Below are positions 1-6,644 of a stretch of 7,172 nucleotides of DNA, piece after piece (within the stretch, counting starts at the first letter, position 1; each line of letters opens with the position of its first letter). This DNA is from Caldifarciminota bacterium (GTDB lineage Bacteria > Hydrothermota > Tepidihabitantia > B3-TA06 > JALVRC01). Location of the stretch: assembly GCA_027025255.1 (NCBI GenBank), contig JALVRC010000142.1:3639-10810 (forward strand). The letters are read 5' to 3'. A program made the translations under genes and the position numbers. The notes under the pieces were generated by a model that saw nothing but the letters and a program-made list of their open reading frames with translations, was not told the DNA's origin and searched no databases.

Positions 1-1126
1 TTTGTGTACTTACATATTTGCCAAATGCCTGCTTTATAAGGTTTCTTTCTTTAAGTGATTGAATCATTTCATTAAATGTTTTTATTACAAGATTAATCTC
101 ATCTTTTGAGTGGTATTTTACACTAAAGCTGAGATCGCCTTTTTTTATTCTGTCAATAGAAGCAAGTATTTTTTTTATAGGAGTGGTTATTTGATTGGAG
201 ATTATTAATGAAATTATAATTGATACAATAGAGAAGATAATTATTACAATAATTGTTGTCCAACGTAATTGGTGTATCATTGAGAAATAATCATCTGCAG
301 GAATAGTATTTGCAATTATAAAATTACCTGTTGCATCCCTTGAAAAGTACATGTATTTTTTTGTATTTTTGTAAAGGTATGTAATATATCCGTTTGAAGC
401 AAGTCGTAATGAATCTTTGATTTCTTTTTTCATCTTTGTTTCTTTGAAAATGTTTGCCTTGAGAATTTTGGATCTATCAGGATGTGCTATAGCTATGCCT
501 TTTTTAGTAATAATGAAAGGATATGAATGTCTTGTTATATTGAATTTTGTTGTTAAATCAATAAAAAAATCTGTTTCTACAATTCCGACAAGAATACCTA
601 TTGTCTTGCCGTTTGGATTGAGAATGGGGGTTGAATAAATAAACACTTTATTCTGGAAATCATTGAGCTTTATAAGATCAGATAGAAATGTTTTTTTATC
701 TTGAAAAGGGATTTTAAAAAAATCCTGGTTTTTAATATTCATAAAACGAGCAGGTATTGTTTTGTCCTTGTAAACCTTTATTAACTCGTTTCCTTGAGTA
801 TCTGTGATGATAAATCCCTTAAAATAAATTCCCACGCTTAAATAACCTTCTAAAAGATTTTGTACCTTTGCTCTATTTGTTCTCGTTGGATAAGAAGTAA
901 GCTTTAAAACCTGTTTTTCGCTTGAAATTAATTCGATTTTATGGGCTGCACCGTCTATAAATTTGTCTACCTCAAACGTTAATTTATCAACTGCAGCCCG
1001 GGATTGTTGCTCTATCAAATTTTCAATTTTATCCGAGCTAATCTTATATATTATGAGGTTCGCTATCAAGATTGGTCCTGCAGACAGTAAAAGAAGGATA
1101 CTTAAAAGTTTTACCCTGATTTTCAT
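1..1126 (-). CDS. dCache-HAMP membrane sensor, probable class III adenylate/guanylate cyclase (N-terminal part, truncated by window edge)
   Basis: The frame is open for 375 codons from ATG (1126-1124) to the window edge, preceded by a strong GGAGGT site 4 nt upstream. Visible order: a hydrophobic TM1 at about residues 7-27; an extracytoplasmic region at about 28-289; TM2 at about 290-311; HAMP at about 312-363, with P316 and the D342-E343-I344 motif. The outside region resembles dCache_1: a helical N-terminal part, a 'STPILNPNGKTIGIL' stretch near 165-179 and 'GIAIAHPD' at 210-217. Directly after HAMP comes FGKYVS (368-373), a motif I know from the linker leading into class III nucleotide cyclase domains ('FGRYVSPEV'). 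This makes cAMP or cGMP production in response to an external ligand the best guess. The catalytic domain is not in the window, so an MCP, kinase or phosphatase output cannot be excluded. The ligand is unknown, and I did not see the amino-acid-binding dCache signature. It is transcribed divergently from the TlpA operon. Confidence 0.8.
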   Translation of the reverse strand, partial: MKIRVKLLSILLLLSAGPILIANLIIYKISSDKIENLIEQQSRAAVDKLTFEVDKFIDGAAHKIELISSEKQVLKLTSYPTRTNRAKVQNLLEGYLSVGIYFKGFIITDTQGNELIKVYKDKTIPARFMNIKNQDFFKIPFQDKKTFLSDLIKLNDFQNKVFIYSTPILNPNGKTIGILVGIVETDFFIDLTTKFNITRHSYPFIITKKGIAIAHPDRSKILKANIFKETKMKKEIKDSLRLASNGYITYLYKNTKKYMYFSRDATGNFIIANTIPADDYFSMIHQLRWTTIIVIIIFSIVSIIISLIISNQITTPIKKILASIDRIKKGDLSFSVKYHSKDEINLVIKTFNEMIQSLKERNLIKQAFGKYVSTQ

Positions 1127-1130
1127 TTTT

Positions 1131-1136
1131 ACCTCC
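1131..1136 (-). promoter_or_regulatory. Ribosome binding site of the sensor/cyclase gene
   Basis: On the minus strand this reads GGAGGT, followed by four A residues and the ATG at 1126-1124. It is a near-perfect Shine-Dalgarno match and fixes the start of the leftward gene. Confidence 0.8.
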
Positions 1137-1146
1137 AGTCTATAAT

Positions 1147-1174
1147 AGTATATAAAGTTTTATTGAAAAGTCAA
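1147..1174 (-). promoter_or_regulatory. Sigma-70-type promoter for the leftward sensor/cyclase gene
   Basis: On the minus strand, TTGACT (1174-1169) is followed after 16 nt by TATACT (1152-1147). Initiation would fall near 1140, giving a very short leader that just includes the GGAGGT ribosome site. The -35 differs from consensus by one base and the -10 by one base. The assignment is from sequence only; an alternative -10 a couple of bases downstream (TACTAT, 18-nt spacer) is possible in this A+T-rich DNA. Confidence 0.6.
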
Positions 1175-1198
1175 CAGAAATTATTTTAGACAATAGCG

Positions 1199-1244
1199 GT
1201 ATTTTTCACTTAATATAGAGAATGAGTTAGCAGTTGAAAAATAC
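1199..1244. repeat. Perfect 10-bp inverted repeat in the divergent promoter region (possible operator)
   Basis: GTATTTTTCA at 1199-1208 is matched exactly by its reverse complement TGAAAAATAC at 1235-1244. The gap is 26 nt and the arms are 36 bp apart centre to centre. The right arm ends on the base immediately before the -35 of the rightward promoter, and the left arm lies 24 nt upstream of the -35 of the leftward promoter. Because the repeat lies upstream of both transcription starts, a DNA-binding role (paired sites for one regulator) fits better than an RNA hairpin. No regulator family is recognised. The arms are A/T-rich, so chance is not excluded. Confidence 0.45.
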
Positions 1245-1272
1245 TTGACATTTATATTTATGTGTATATAAT
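1245..1272 (+). promoter_or_regulatory. Consensus sigma-70-type promoter for the six-gene operon
   Basis: TTGACA (1245-1250) and TATAAT (1267-1272) are both exact consensus hexamers, separated by 16 nt. Transcription should begin around 1279, leaving a leader of about 20 nt before the ATG at 1302. That leader is too short for a riboswitch or attenuator, so control is probably at initiation, perhaps through the inverted repeat that abuts the -35. No other gap exists downstream where a second promoter could sit outside coding sequence. Confidence 0.75.
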
Positions 1273-1290
1273 TAAGATGTGTTAAACTTA

Positions 1291-1296
1291 AGGAGG
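1291..1296 (+). promoter_or_regulatory. Ribosome binding site of the TlpA-like gene
   Basis: AGGAGG lies 5 nt before the ATG at 1302. It is a full Shine-Dalgarno core and confirms the chosen start. Confidence 0.8.
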
Positions 1297-1301
1297 ATAA
1301 T

Positions 1302-1799
1302 ATGAAAAGAATACTTAGCTTTTTGGTTTTAATAGGAGCTGGTATAATTTATGCAGAGAAGGCTCCTTTCTTCAATGCAAAACTTTTGAATGGTAAGCAC
1401 TATGCAGTTGATTCCCTTTTGGGGAAAAAGGTAACAATTATAAGCTTTTGGGCAACCTGGTGTGTCCCATGTAAACATGAGCTTGATGCTATTAATGAAA
1501 TATATAAAGTTTATAAGGATTCCGGATTTCAGGTTATCGCAGTTAATACTGATTCACCCAGAAATCTTTCAAAAGTAAAGCCTATGGTAAAGGCACATGG
1601 GTGGAATTTTCCCATTGTTTTAGACCCATCAGGAGAGATTAAAAGACTGTTTAATGTTCGCTCTCTTCCAACATCTTTTTATGTCTATTCTGACAGAGTG
1701 GTTTTTTATCATGTGATGGGTTATACAAAAAGAGACAAACCTGAAATAAAAAAGAGGATTTTACATGCACTTAAAAAAGAATACAAAAGTAATAAGTAG
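1302..1799 (+). CDS. TlpA/ResA-like exported thioredoxin-family protein
   Basis: This 165-residue protein has an N-terminal signal (KR, then a hydrophobic stretch, ending around Y17-A18), so it should act in the periplasm, either free or held by an uncleaved signal anchor. The mature part is a single TlpA/ResA-type thioredoxin fold. It shows the strand 'VTIISFWATW', the active site W53-C54-V-P-C57, the AVNTDS strand at 80-85, and cis-proline P123 in 'RSLPTSFYV'. There are no other cysteines. The family usually reduces disulfides in partner proteins, as in cytochrome c maturation or repair of envelope thiols, drawing electrons from DsbD/CcdA-type membrane carriers; none is encoded here. It is the first gene of the operon, and its last 35 nt overlap the next gene, an Omp28-like lipoprotein that also carries a CxxC. 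That lipoprotein is the obvious candidate partner, but this is inferred only from position. Confidence 0.88.
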   Translation: MKRILSFLVLIGAGIIYAEKAPFFNAKLLNGKHYAVDSLLGKKVTIISFWATWCVPCKHELDAINEIYKVYKDSGFQVIAVNTDSPRNLSKVKPMVKAHGWNFPIVLDPSGEIKRLFNVRSLPTSFYVYSDRVVFYHVMGYTKRDKPEIKKRILHALKKEYKSNK

Positions 1800-2853
1800 A
1801 TTATTTCTATTATTCTTTCTTTTCATTGCCTGTGGTAGAGAATTTCCTCAACCGCAGTATCAAAAAACTTACTTTGCCCCTGTAGTTTTTGAAGAAGCTA
1901 CTGCTGTATGGTGTACAAATTGCCCTGAGGCTGCTTTGTATATGGATAGTCTTAAGAGCCTATACGGTGATTCTGTGATAATAATATCTTTGCACTCTTC
2001 TTTTGAAGATCCCATGGGGAATGAGTCCAGCGAAGAGAGACTTGCTATGTATGGAATAAGTGGTTTCCCTACAATCATAATAAATGGCATAGAGCTTATT
2101 TCTGGTGCGGGTAGCATGGATTACTATACCGGGGTTGTAGATAGGTATATTAATAACGGCTCTCCAGTGTCTCTGACCGGATATGCATCACTTAAAGATT
2201 CTACTATTGAGGGGAAGGTGGAGATCGCAGGAGATAAAGATGATATGAGCCTAATTGCCTGTGTTATAGATGACGAAGAGAAATACGAGAATGTTATATA
2301 CAAGGATATTTTATTAAAGACAGAGGTAGTTGAAAGGAACATCTCTGCTAAGAGTGAACCTGTGGTGAATTTCTCCATAAATGTTAAAGATATAGTAAAC
2401 GATGTAAAAAGGATAGTGTTAATTCTTCAGGATAATAACACAAATTCCAGAAGAATATGGCAGGCAGTGGATATTGATTTATTTTCTACCCCTTCATCTC
2501 CTCTTATATTAACAGCTTCTGATACAGTTCATTACACAGATAATATTAAGAGTGATTCTTTTATTTACGTACTTAAAAATACAACATCTGCACCAGTGCA
2601 TATAAATGTTTCCGGGGAAGTTTCAAATGCAGATATTAATCTAAGTGTATGCAGTCATGGAAAGGGAGGGCAATGCCACCCGATCCCTTATGACGAAATA
2701 ATTGAACCTAATAAGGAGATTGAATATGCTCTTGATGTAATAGTTCCTCCTGTTAACTTTACTGATGATTCTGTCCGGGTGGATTTAATTATAGCGAGTG
2801 ACAGTGATACTATAAAGCAAATATTTAAAATTCTTAAAAATGGAGTTAGATAA
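1765..2853 (+). CDS. Omp28-like lipoprotein with thioredoxin-type CxxC domain
   Basis: This 362-residue protein begins with a lipoprotein signal: basic residues K4, K5, K8 and R12, a Leu/Phe-rich core, then F20-I-A-C23 as the lipobox. C23 should be lipidated. No aspartate follows at +2 (the next residues are G-R-E), so membrane choice cannot be read from a simple rule. Residues about 38-130 form an Omp28-type thioredoxin-like domain, with 'VVFEEATAVWCTNCPEA' carrying C50 and C53, an 'IISLHSSFEDPM' strand, and a likely cis-Pro in 'SGFPTIIING'. A central region (about 155-235) matches the usual middle of Omp28 proteins. A C-terminal beta-rich region (about 245-362) carries C296 and C304 around a Gly-rich stretch, probably a structural disulfide. 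The start is firm: GAGGA at 1754-1758 sits 6 nt upstream, and no other start exists before the lipobox, although this makes it overlap the TlpA gene by 35 nt. Role and substrate are unknown. Confidence 0.85.
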   Translation: MHLKKNTKVISRLFLLFFLFIACGREFPQPQYQKTYFAPVVFEEATAVWCTNCPEAALYMDSLKSLYGDSVIIISLHSSFEDPMGNESSEERLAMYGISGFPTIIINGIELISGAGSMDYYTGVVDRYINNGSPVSLTGYASLKDSTIEGKVEIAGDKDDMSLIACVIDDEEKYENVIYKDILLKTEVVERNISAKSEPVVNFSINVKDIVNDVKRIVLILQDNNTNSRRIWQAVDIDLFSTPSSPLILTASDTVHYTDNIKSDSFIYVLKNTTSAPVHINVSGEVSNADINLSVCSHGKGGQCHPIPYDEIIEPNKEIEYALDVIVPPVNFTDDSVRVDLIIASDSDTIKQIFKILKNGVR

Positions 2854-4217
2854 TGCTTGAGATACTTTTATTTTCCATATCAATACAGGGGAGTGGAGAT
2901 ATTAAATACTGGCTTTCAGATAATATGAAAGAGAATTATGAATCCTTTATAGATATAGGCATAAATGAGAGGTCAATTCAAACAGGTGTAAGGTTGTTAT
3001 TTGATCAGGATAAGCTTATAAGAGATACTCTCTTAAATACCGGGCTGGAAAGATTCTTTTTTATATACAGCCGGGAACGTTTTAATGTAAGGGCTGGTAG
3101 TTTTTATACAACATTTTTAAGGGGTATGTTGCTTTCAGCATACGAAGATCTGGATATTAAACAAGAGCGTAGACTGGATGGCTTAAGAATCAGGTTAAAG
3201 CCTGTAAACATGCTTAACTTAACCTTTATAGGGGCAAGACCTTATATTTTGAATCATCTGGAACATGAAGATCCTATATATGCTGTTAATATGGAATTAA
3301 CCCCTATGTCTCAACTTTATCTGGCGGCTGCTTATATGAGGTTAGACGCTAATAAAAATGCAGACACCCTATCCGGGTTACTGTATGAAGATTGGTACGG
3401 GGCTGATTTTTCTTATATGCTGGGATTTTTAGGATTTGATGGTGTATATGTAGGAAGGAATACTTACGGTACCTACTTACCTGGTGAAGGCTGGGTAGGA
3501 ATAAGTAATGTGAATGGAAATGGACTGTATCTTTCTATGAATATGTCTTTGCCTGGGTTTGGAGTTTTAATAGATGCAAAAAGATACAAAAACATAGATG
3601 GATATCTTACAGGTGCGCCTCCCTGTACATATAATGGAGAGAGCATTAATCAAGGAAAGGATGAGGAGGGTTTTGAGGTTATTGTAGATGCTAATCCACA
3701 TGAAATGCTTTCTTTTTCCTTTAATTACAGTTATGCACAGGGAATATCAACTGATGCTGAGCTAATGGAGTTATATATAGCGCCTGCTATTGATTTCCTC
3801 TCTTTTAACATGACTCCATACTTTTTAAAAATTGATAGGAATAAAGGGGCTATTGAAAATGCTACAAATAATGAATGGGAAACAGGATTAACCTTTGAAG
3901 GTGTATGGGGCAGCATTGGTTATACTGTTAAAGGATATTATAAAAACATTGTTGAAGGAGTATCTACTACAAATGATATAAATTCACTTATAGAATTTGA
4001 TACAGGCAATTTTTCATTAGGTACCTTACTTGTTTACTCAATAGGCGAACAAGAGAGTAAACTTTATCCGTCTCTTTCTATGGTTTTAAGAAAGGATGTT
4101 TTTGATATTTCTCTTGAAGCAGGTTTGTTTAAAGGTCAGTATATATGTAAAAATGGAATGTGTAGATACGAAGAGGCATTTTCAGGACTTAAGACAGGAT
4201 TATCATTTAGGTTTTGA
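2853..4217 (+). CDS. DUF6029-like putative outer-membrane beta-barrel protein
   Basis: This 454-residue protein is rich in alternating aromatic/polar segments and ends in 'SGLKTGLSFRF'; a terminal Phe is typical of outer-membrane barrels. Several stretches match what I remember of the DUF6029 family: 'RAGSFYTTFLRGMLLSAYED' followed by a 'LDGLRIRLKP' motif (about residues 84-116), the 'TGAPPC' region with C258 leading into 'DEEGFEVIVD', and the C-terminal C432-x4-C437-R438. Those three are the only cysteines. The N-terminus is odd: MLEILLFSISIQGSG is hydrophobic but very short and has no Lys or Arg, so export is likely but the signal is atypical. An in-frame TAG at 2847-2849 rules out an upstream start. 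The ATG overlaps the lipoprotein stop (TAATG), with GGAG 7 nt upstream, indicating translational coupling. Function is unknown; the neighbours suggest it may be a client or partner of the two CxxC proteins. Confidence 0.72.
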   Translation: MLEILLFSISIQGSGDIKYWLSDNMKENYESFIDIGINERSIQTGVRLLFDQDKLIRDTLLNTGLERFFFIYSRERFNVRAGSFYTTFLRGMLLSAYEDLDIKQERRLDGLRIRLKPVNMLNLTFIGARPYILNHLEHEDPIYAVNMELTPMSQLYLAAAYMRLDANKNADTLSGLLYEDWYGADFSYMLGFLGFDGVYVGRNTYGTYLPGEGWVGISNVNGNGLYLSMNMSLPGFGVLIDAKRYKNIDGYLTGAPPCTYNGESINQGKDEEGFEVIVDANPHEMLSFSFNYSYAQGISTDAELMELYIAPAIDFLSFNMTPYFLKIDRNKGAIENATNNEWETGLTFEGVWGSIGYTVKGYYKNIVEGVSTTNDINSLIEFDTGNFSLGTLLVYSIGEQESKLYPSLSMVLRKDVFDISLEAGLFKGQYICKNGMCRYEEAFSGLKTGLSFRF

Positions 4218-5485
4218 TTCCTTTAAGCGAGAGAGTAAGGCCTAAAGAGTTTAGCGAAATTATTAATCAGGTTCACCTTGTAGGGGAAGGGGGCCCCTTA
4301 TTTGAGATGGTTAAGAACAAAAGAATATTTTCTTTTGTTATGTGGGGCCCACCGGGAACCGGTAAGACAACCATTGCACGAGTAATAACCAAAGCCTCAG
4401 AATATACCCTAAAACAGATAAGTGCTACTTCATCAGGGATAAAGGATGTCAAGAAGATAGTTGATGAGGCTGAGCTTTTTAAAAAAATGAACGGGAAAGA
4501 TACAGTACTATTTATAGATGAGATACACAGATTTAATCGTGCTCAGCAGGATTTTTTACTGCCTTATGTTGAGAAAGGTACAGTTGTACTTATAGGTGCT
4601 ACAACACAAAATCCTTCCTTTGGAATTATTCCTCCTCTTCTGTCTCGTTTAAGGCTATTTGTTTTAAAACCACTTCAAAAGAAAGACATTATTACCATTC
4701 TTAAAAGAGCTTTACACATAGATAAAGTTTTTTCAGGTTTTAAACCTGAAAAAATGGACGAGATTTTAGAAGACATTGCAGATTATTCACAGGGAGATGC
4801 AAGGAAGGCTTTAAATATGTTAGAAGAACTTACTAACTTTGTAAAAGACAGCGGCCTTCCCATAAAAGATGTTTACAAGAGGGTTGTAGCAGGGAAGATT
4901 CTTCTTTACCATAGAAGTGAGGATCACTACACAATGATTTCTGCTTTTCATAAGAGTATAAGAGGTTCTGATGTTGAGGCTTCAGTTTACTATTTAAGAA
5001 GGATGCTCCTTTCAGGAGAGGACCCTTATTATATTTTAAGAAGAATGGTAAGAATTGCATCAGAGGATATAGGGCTTGCAGACAGAATAGCACTTGATAT
5101 AACCCTTAAGGCTAAAGAGGCTTATGAATTTCTTGGCTCTCCGGAAGGTGAACTGGCAATACTTGAGGCTGTTGTTTATTTATCCCTTGCCCCTAAAAGC
5201 AATACTTTATACAAAATGGAGAAGGATACAGATAAATTGATTAAAGAAACAGGGAATTTAAAGATTCCAATGCATATTATTAATGCTTCTACAGCTCTTA
5301 TGAAAAAATTAGGCTATGGAAAAGATTATAAATATCCTCACAATTTTAAAGGACATGTGATTAAAGAGGACTATTTACCTCAAGGGATAAAGCACATAAG
5401 TATTTTTAACCCTGAAGATATTGGAGAGGAAAAGGATATTAAACTCAGATGGGAAAACATTAAAAGAATACTAAAAGATGAATAA
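4214..5485 (+). CDS. rarA: Replication-associated recombination ATPase RarA (MgsA/WRNIP1 family)
   Basis: This 423-residue AAA+ ATPase is close to the usual family length (about 420-450). It should act in the cytosol at stalled or damaged replication forks, related to clamp-loader ATPases and linked to SSB and RecA functions. Visible in order: an N-terminal 'PLSERVRPKEFSEIINQVHL' (3-22); Walker A G45-PPGTGK-T52; Walker B with D102-E103-I-H105; sensor 1 around T130-T131-Q-N133; the arginine finger in L-L-S144-R145; sensor 2 in G194-D-A-R197-KALN; then the helical C-terminal tetramerisation region, including 'AFHKSIRGSD', 'IASEDIGLAD' and 'YLSLAPKSN'. All catalytic residues are present. The start is TTG at 4214, overlapping the upstream TGA: a TAG at 4208-4210 closes the frame, and the next ATG would remove the conserved N-terminus. 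No well-placed Shine-Dalgarno is visible (AGGA at 4196-4199 is too far), so translation probably depends on coupling. Confidence 0.95.
   Translation: MIPLSERVRPKEFSEIINQVHLVGEGGPLFEMVKNKRIFSFVMWGPPGTGKTTIARVITKASEYTLKQISATSSGIKDVKKIVDEAELFKKMNGKDTVLFIDEIHRFNRAQQDFLLPYVEKGTVVLIGATTQNPSFGIIPPLLSRLRLFVLKPLQKKDIITILKRALHIDKVFSGFKPEKMDEILEDIADYSQGDARKALNMLEELTNFVKDSGLPIKDVYKRVVAGKILLYHRSEDHYTMISAFHKSIRGSDVEASVYYLRRMLLSGEDPYYILRRMVRIASEDIGLADRIALDITLKAKEAYEFLGSPEGELAILEAVVYLSLAPKSNTLYKMEKDTDKLIKETGNLKIPMHIINASTALMKKLGYGKDYKYPHNFKGHVIKEDYLPQGIKHISIFNPEDIGEEKDIKLRWENIKRILKDE
4728..4754. repeat. Perfect 27-bp palindrome (13+1+13) inside rarA
   Basis: TTTTTTCAGGTTT (4728-4740), one central T (4741) and AAACCTGAAAAAA (4742-4754) make a perfect inverted repeat. 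It encodes residues of the linker between the ATPase core and the sensor-2 region (about 172-181, reading VFSGFKPEKM), so the protein sequence does not demand the symmetry. In RNA it could form a hairpin with a weak A/U base and a CAGG/CCUG core. It is not followed by a T run, so it is not an evident terminator in this strand. It could be a DNA-binding site, an RNA structure or chance. Confidence 0.5.
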
Positions 5486-6644
5486 TATAATTACACGTTA
5501 CTTTTTTAAAAGATTTATAGTTCCTGTTTTTGTTTCATTATTTGTGTTAACAGGAATTTTCTTATTAGACAGGCTTTTTCTTTTGATAGATTTGCTTATA
5601 AGAAAGGCCACTCCCTTTTATGCTGTTTTTGATATTCTTGTAAGCAGTCTTCCTTTTGTTCTTTCAATGACTATTCCTCTTGCTTTTTTGGCAGGTTCGC
5701 TTATGGGCTTTGGTTCACTTGCTGAAAATAAAGAAATAGAAGCGCTTCGTTCTGGAGGCGTATTAATATTAAGGCCTTTTTTCCCTGTGTTAATGTTTGC
5801 AATTGGCATTGGCGGCTTTCTTGTTTATTTTAACGGGCGTGTGCTCCCTGATGCTAATCATAGGGTGAGGAGTTTGATAACGGACATTTCAAGAAAAAAA
5901 CCAACGGCAAGAATTGAACCTGGTGTATTTAATGAGGATTTCAAAGGATATACCATATTTATTGGTAAGAGGAATGAAATGGATAATACAATAGAAGACA
6001 TTATTATATATGACAAAACCAAAAGAAAACCCACAACTATATATGCATCTAACGGAAGATTAGGGTTTAAGAATGGTTATTATACGTTTGTACTTTATAA
6101 TAGTGAGATACATGAGTTAATGCCTGATGGCTCATATAGGGTTATTAAAGCAGATACGCACAAACTTAACTTTAAAGTAGATGATAAATTAGTGTTAAGA
6201 GAAAGAAGAGGTAGAAGCCTCAGGGAGATGAGGTATTCAACATTGAAAAATGAAATATATAAGCTGAATAAAAGGATAGATACTCTTTTAAAAAGAAGAC
6301 CAATCCCGGAAAAAGAAATAAATGCCCTAAAAAAGCAGAGAATGAAGTATCTTGCTGTTCTTTATAAAATGTTTTCTCTTCCTGTTGGCGGTATAATTTT
6401 CCTTATTTTCGGAGCTTCCTTAGGAATCAGGCTTAAAAAGGGAAGTATAGGTATATCAATGATACTGAGCCTTTTGTTCTTCTCTCTTTACTATATACTG
6501 CTTCTTGCAGGTGAAAAATATGGGATTGACGGAAGTATTGACCCTGCTATTGGTATCTGGATACCAAATATAATTTTTTTCTTTCCCATGGCATATTTAT
6601 TTATTAGTTCATTTTTGGGTATAAAGATAAGGATTAAAAGATGA
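5478..6644 (+). CDS. lptF: LptF-type permease subunit of the LPS transport ABC complex
   Basis: This 388-residue inner-membrane protein has the LptF/LptG (YjgP/YjgQ) layout: TM1 at about 13-31, TM2 at about 55-79, TM3 at about 98-117, a periplasmic beta-jellyroll region at about 120-245, a charged helical stretch at about 248-300, then three TMs at about 308-380. Family hallmarks are 'LPFVLSMTIPLAFLAG' in TM2, followed by 'ENKEIEALRSGG' at the cytoplasmic coupling helix that contacts the LptB ATPase. Its role is to extract lipopolysaccharide from the inner membrane with LptG and LptB2 and pass it to LptC/LptA. The N-terminus IITRYFFKR resembles LptF more than LptG, and the gene precedes a second family member, as lptF usually does. 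The start overlaps the end of rarA by 8 nt. No good ribosome site is visible, so reinitiation from rarA is likely. The F/G assignment is less sure than the family. Confidence 0.88.
   Translation: MNNIITRYFFKRFIVPVFVSLFVLTGIFLLDRLFLLIDLLIRKATPFYAVFDILVSSLPFVLSMTIPLAFLAGSLMGFGSLAENKEIEALRSGGVLILRPFFPVLMFAIGIGGFLVYFNGRVLPDANHRVRSLITDISRKKPTARIEPGVFNEDFKGYTIFIGKRNEMDNTIEDIIIYDKTKRKPTTIYASNGRLGFKNGYYTFVLYNSEIHELMPDGSYRVIKADTHKLNFKVDDKLVLRERRGRSLREMRYSTLKNEIYKLNKRIDTLLKRRPIPEKEINALKKQRMKYLAVLYKMFSLPVGGIIFLIFGASLGIRLKKGSIGISMILSLLFFSLYYILLLAGEKYGIDGSIDPAIGIWIPNIIFFFPMAYLFISSFLGIKIRIKR

Noticed and set aside
169..176. Run of eight T (A8 on the coding strand) in the sensor gene, a possible slippage site
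   Set aside because: The frame is intact on both sides, the run simply encodes Lys-Lys, and similar A/T runs are common here; no sign of a broken or alternative product.
417..638. Plus-strand ORF of 73 codons opposite the sensor gene
   Set aside because: It is antisense to a well-supported coding frame with recognisable domains, and has no ribosome site or family resemblance.
709..725. Inverted repeat GGATTTT-AAA-AAAATCC inside the sensor gene
   Set aside because: Arms are only 7 bp and almost wholly A/T within a Lys/Phe-rich coding stretch; expected by chance in this composition.
1137..1301. Riboswitch or small RNA in the divergent intergenic region
   Set aside because: Both predicted leaders are about 15-25 nt, too short for an aptamer, and no terminator-like hairpin with a T run is present.
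1765..1799. Programmed frameshift fusing the TlpA-like protein to the lipoprotein across the 35-nt overlap
   Set aside because: The lipoprotein has its own good ribosome site, ATG and complete lipobox signal, so independent initiation explains the overlap; no convincing slippery site in the right phase was found.
1869..2117. Minus-strand ORF of 82 codons opposite the Omp28-like gene
   Set aside because: It is a shadow of the real gene, whose CxxC domain is encoded on the other strand.
3124..3143. Small hairpin GTATG...CATAC in the DUF6029-like gene
   Set aside because: A 5-bp stem with a 10-nt loop is too weak and common to support a regulatory claim.
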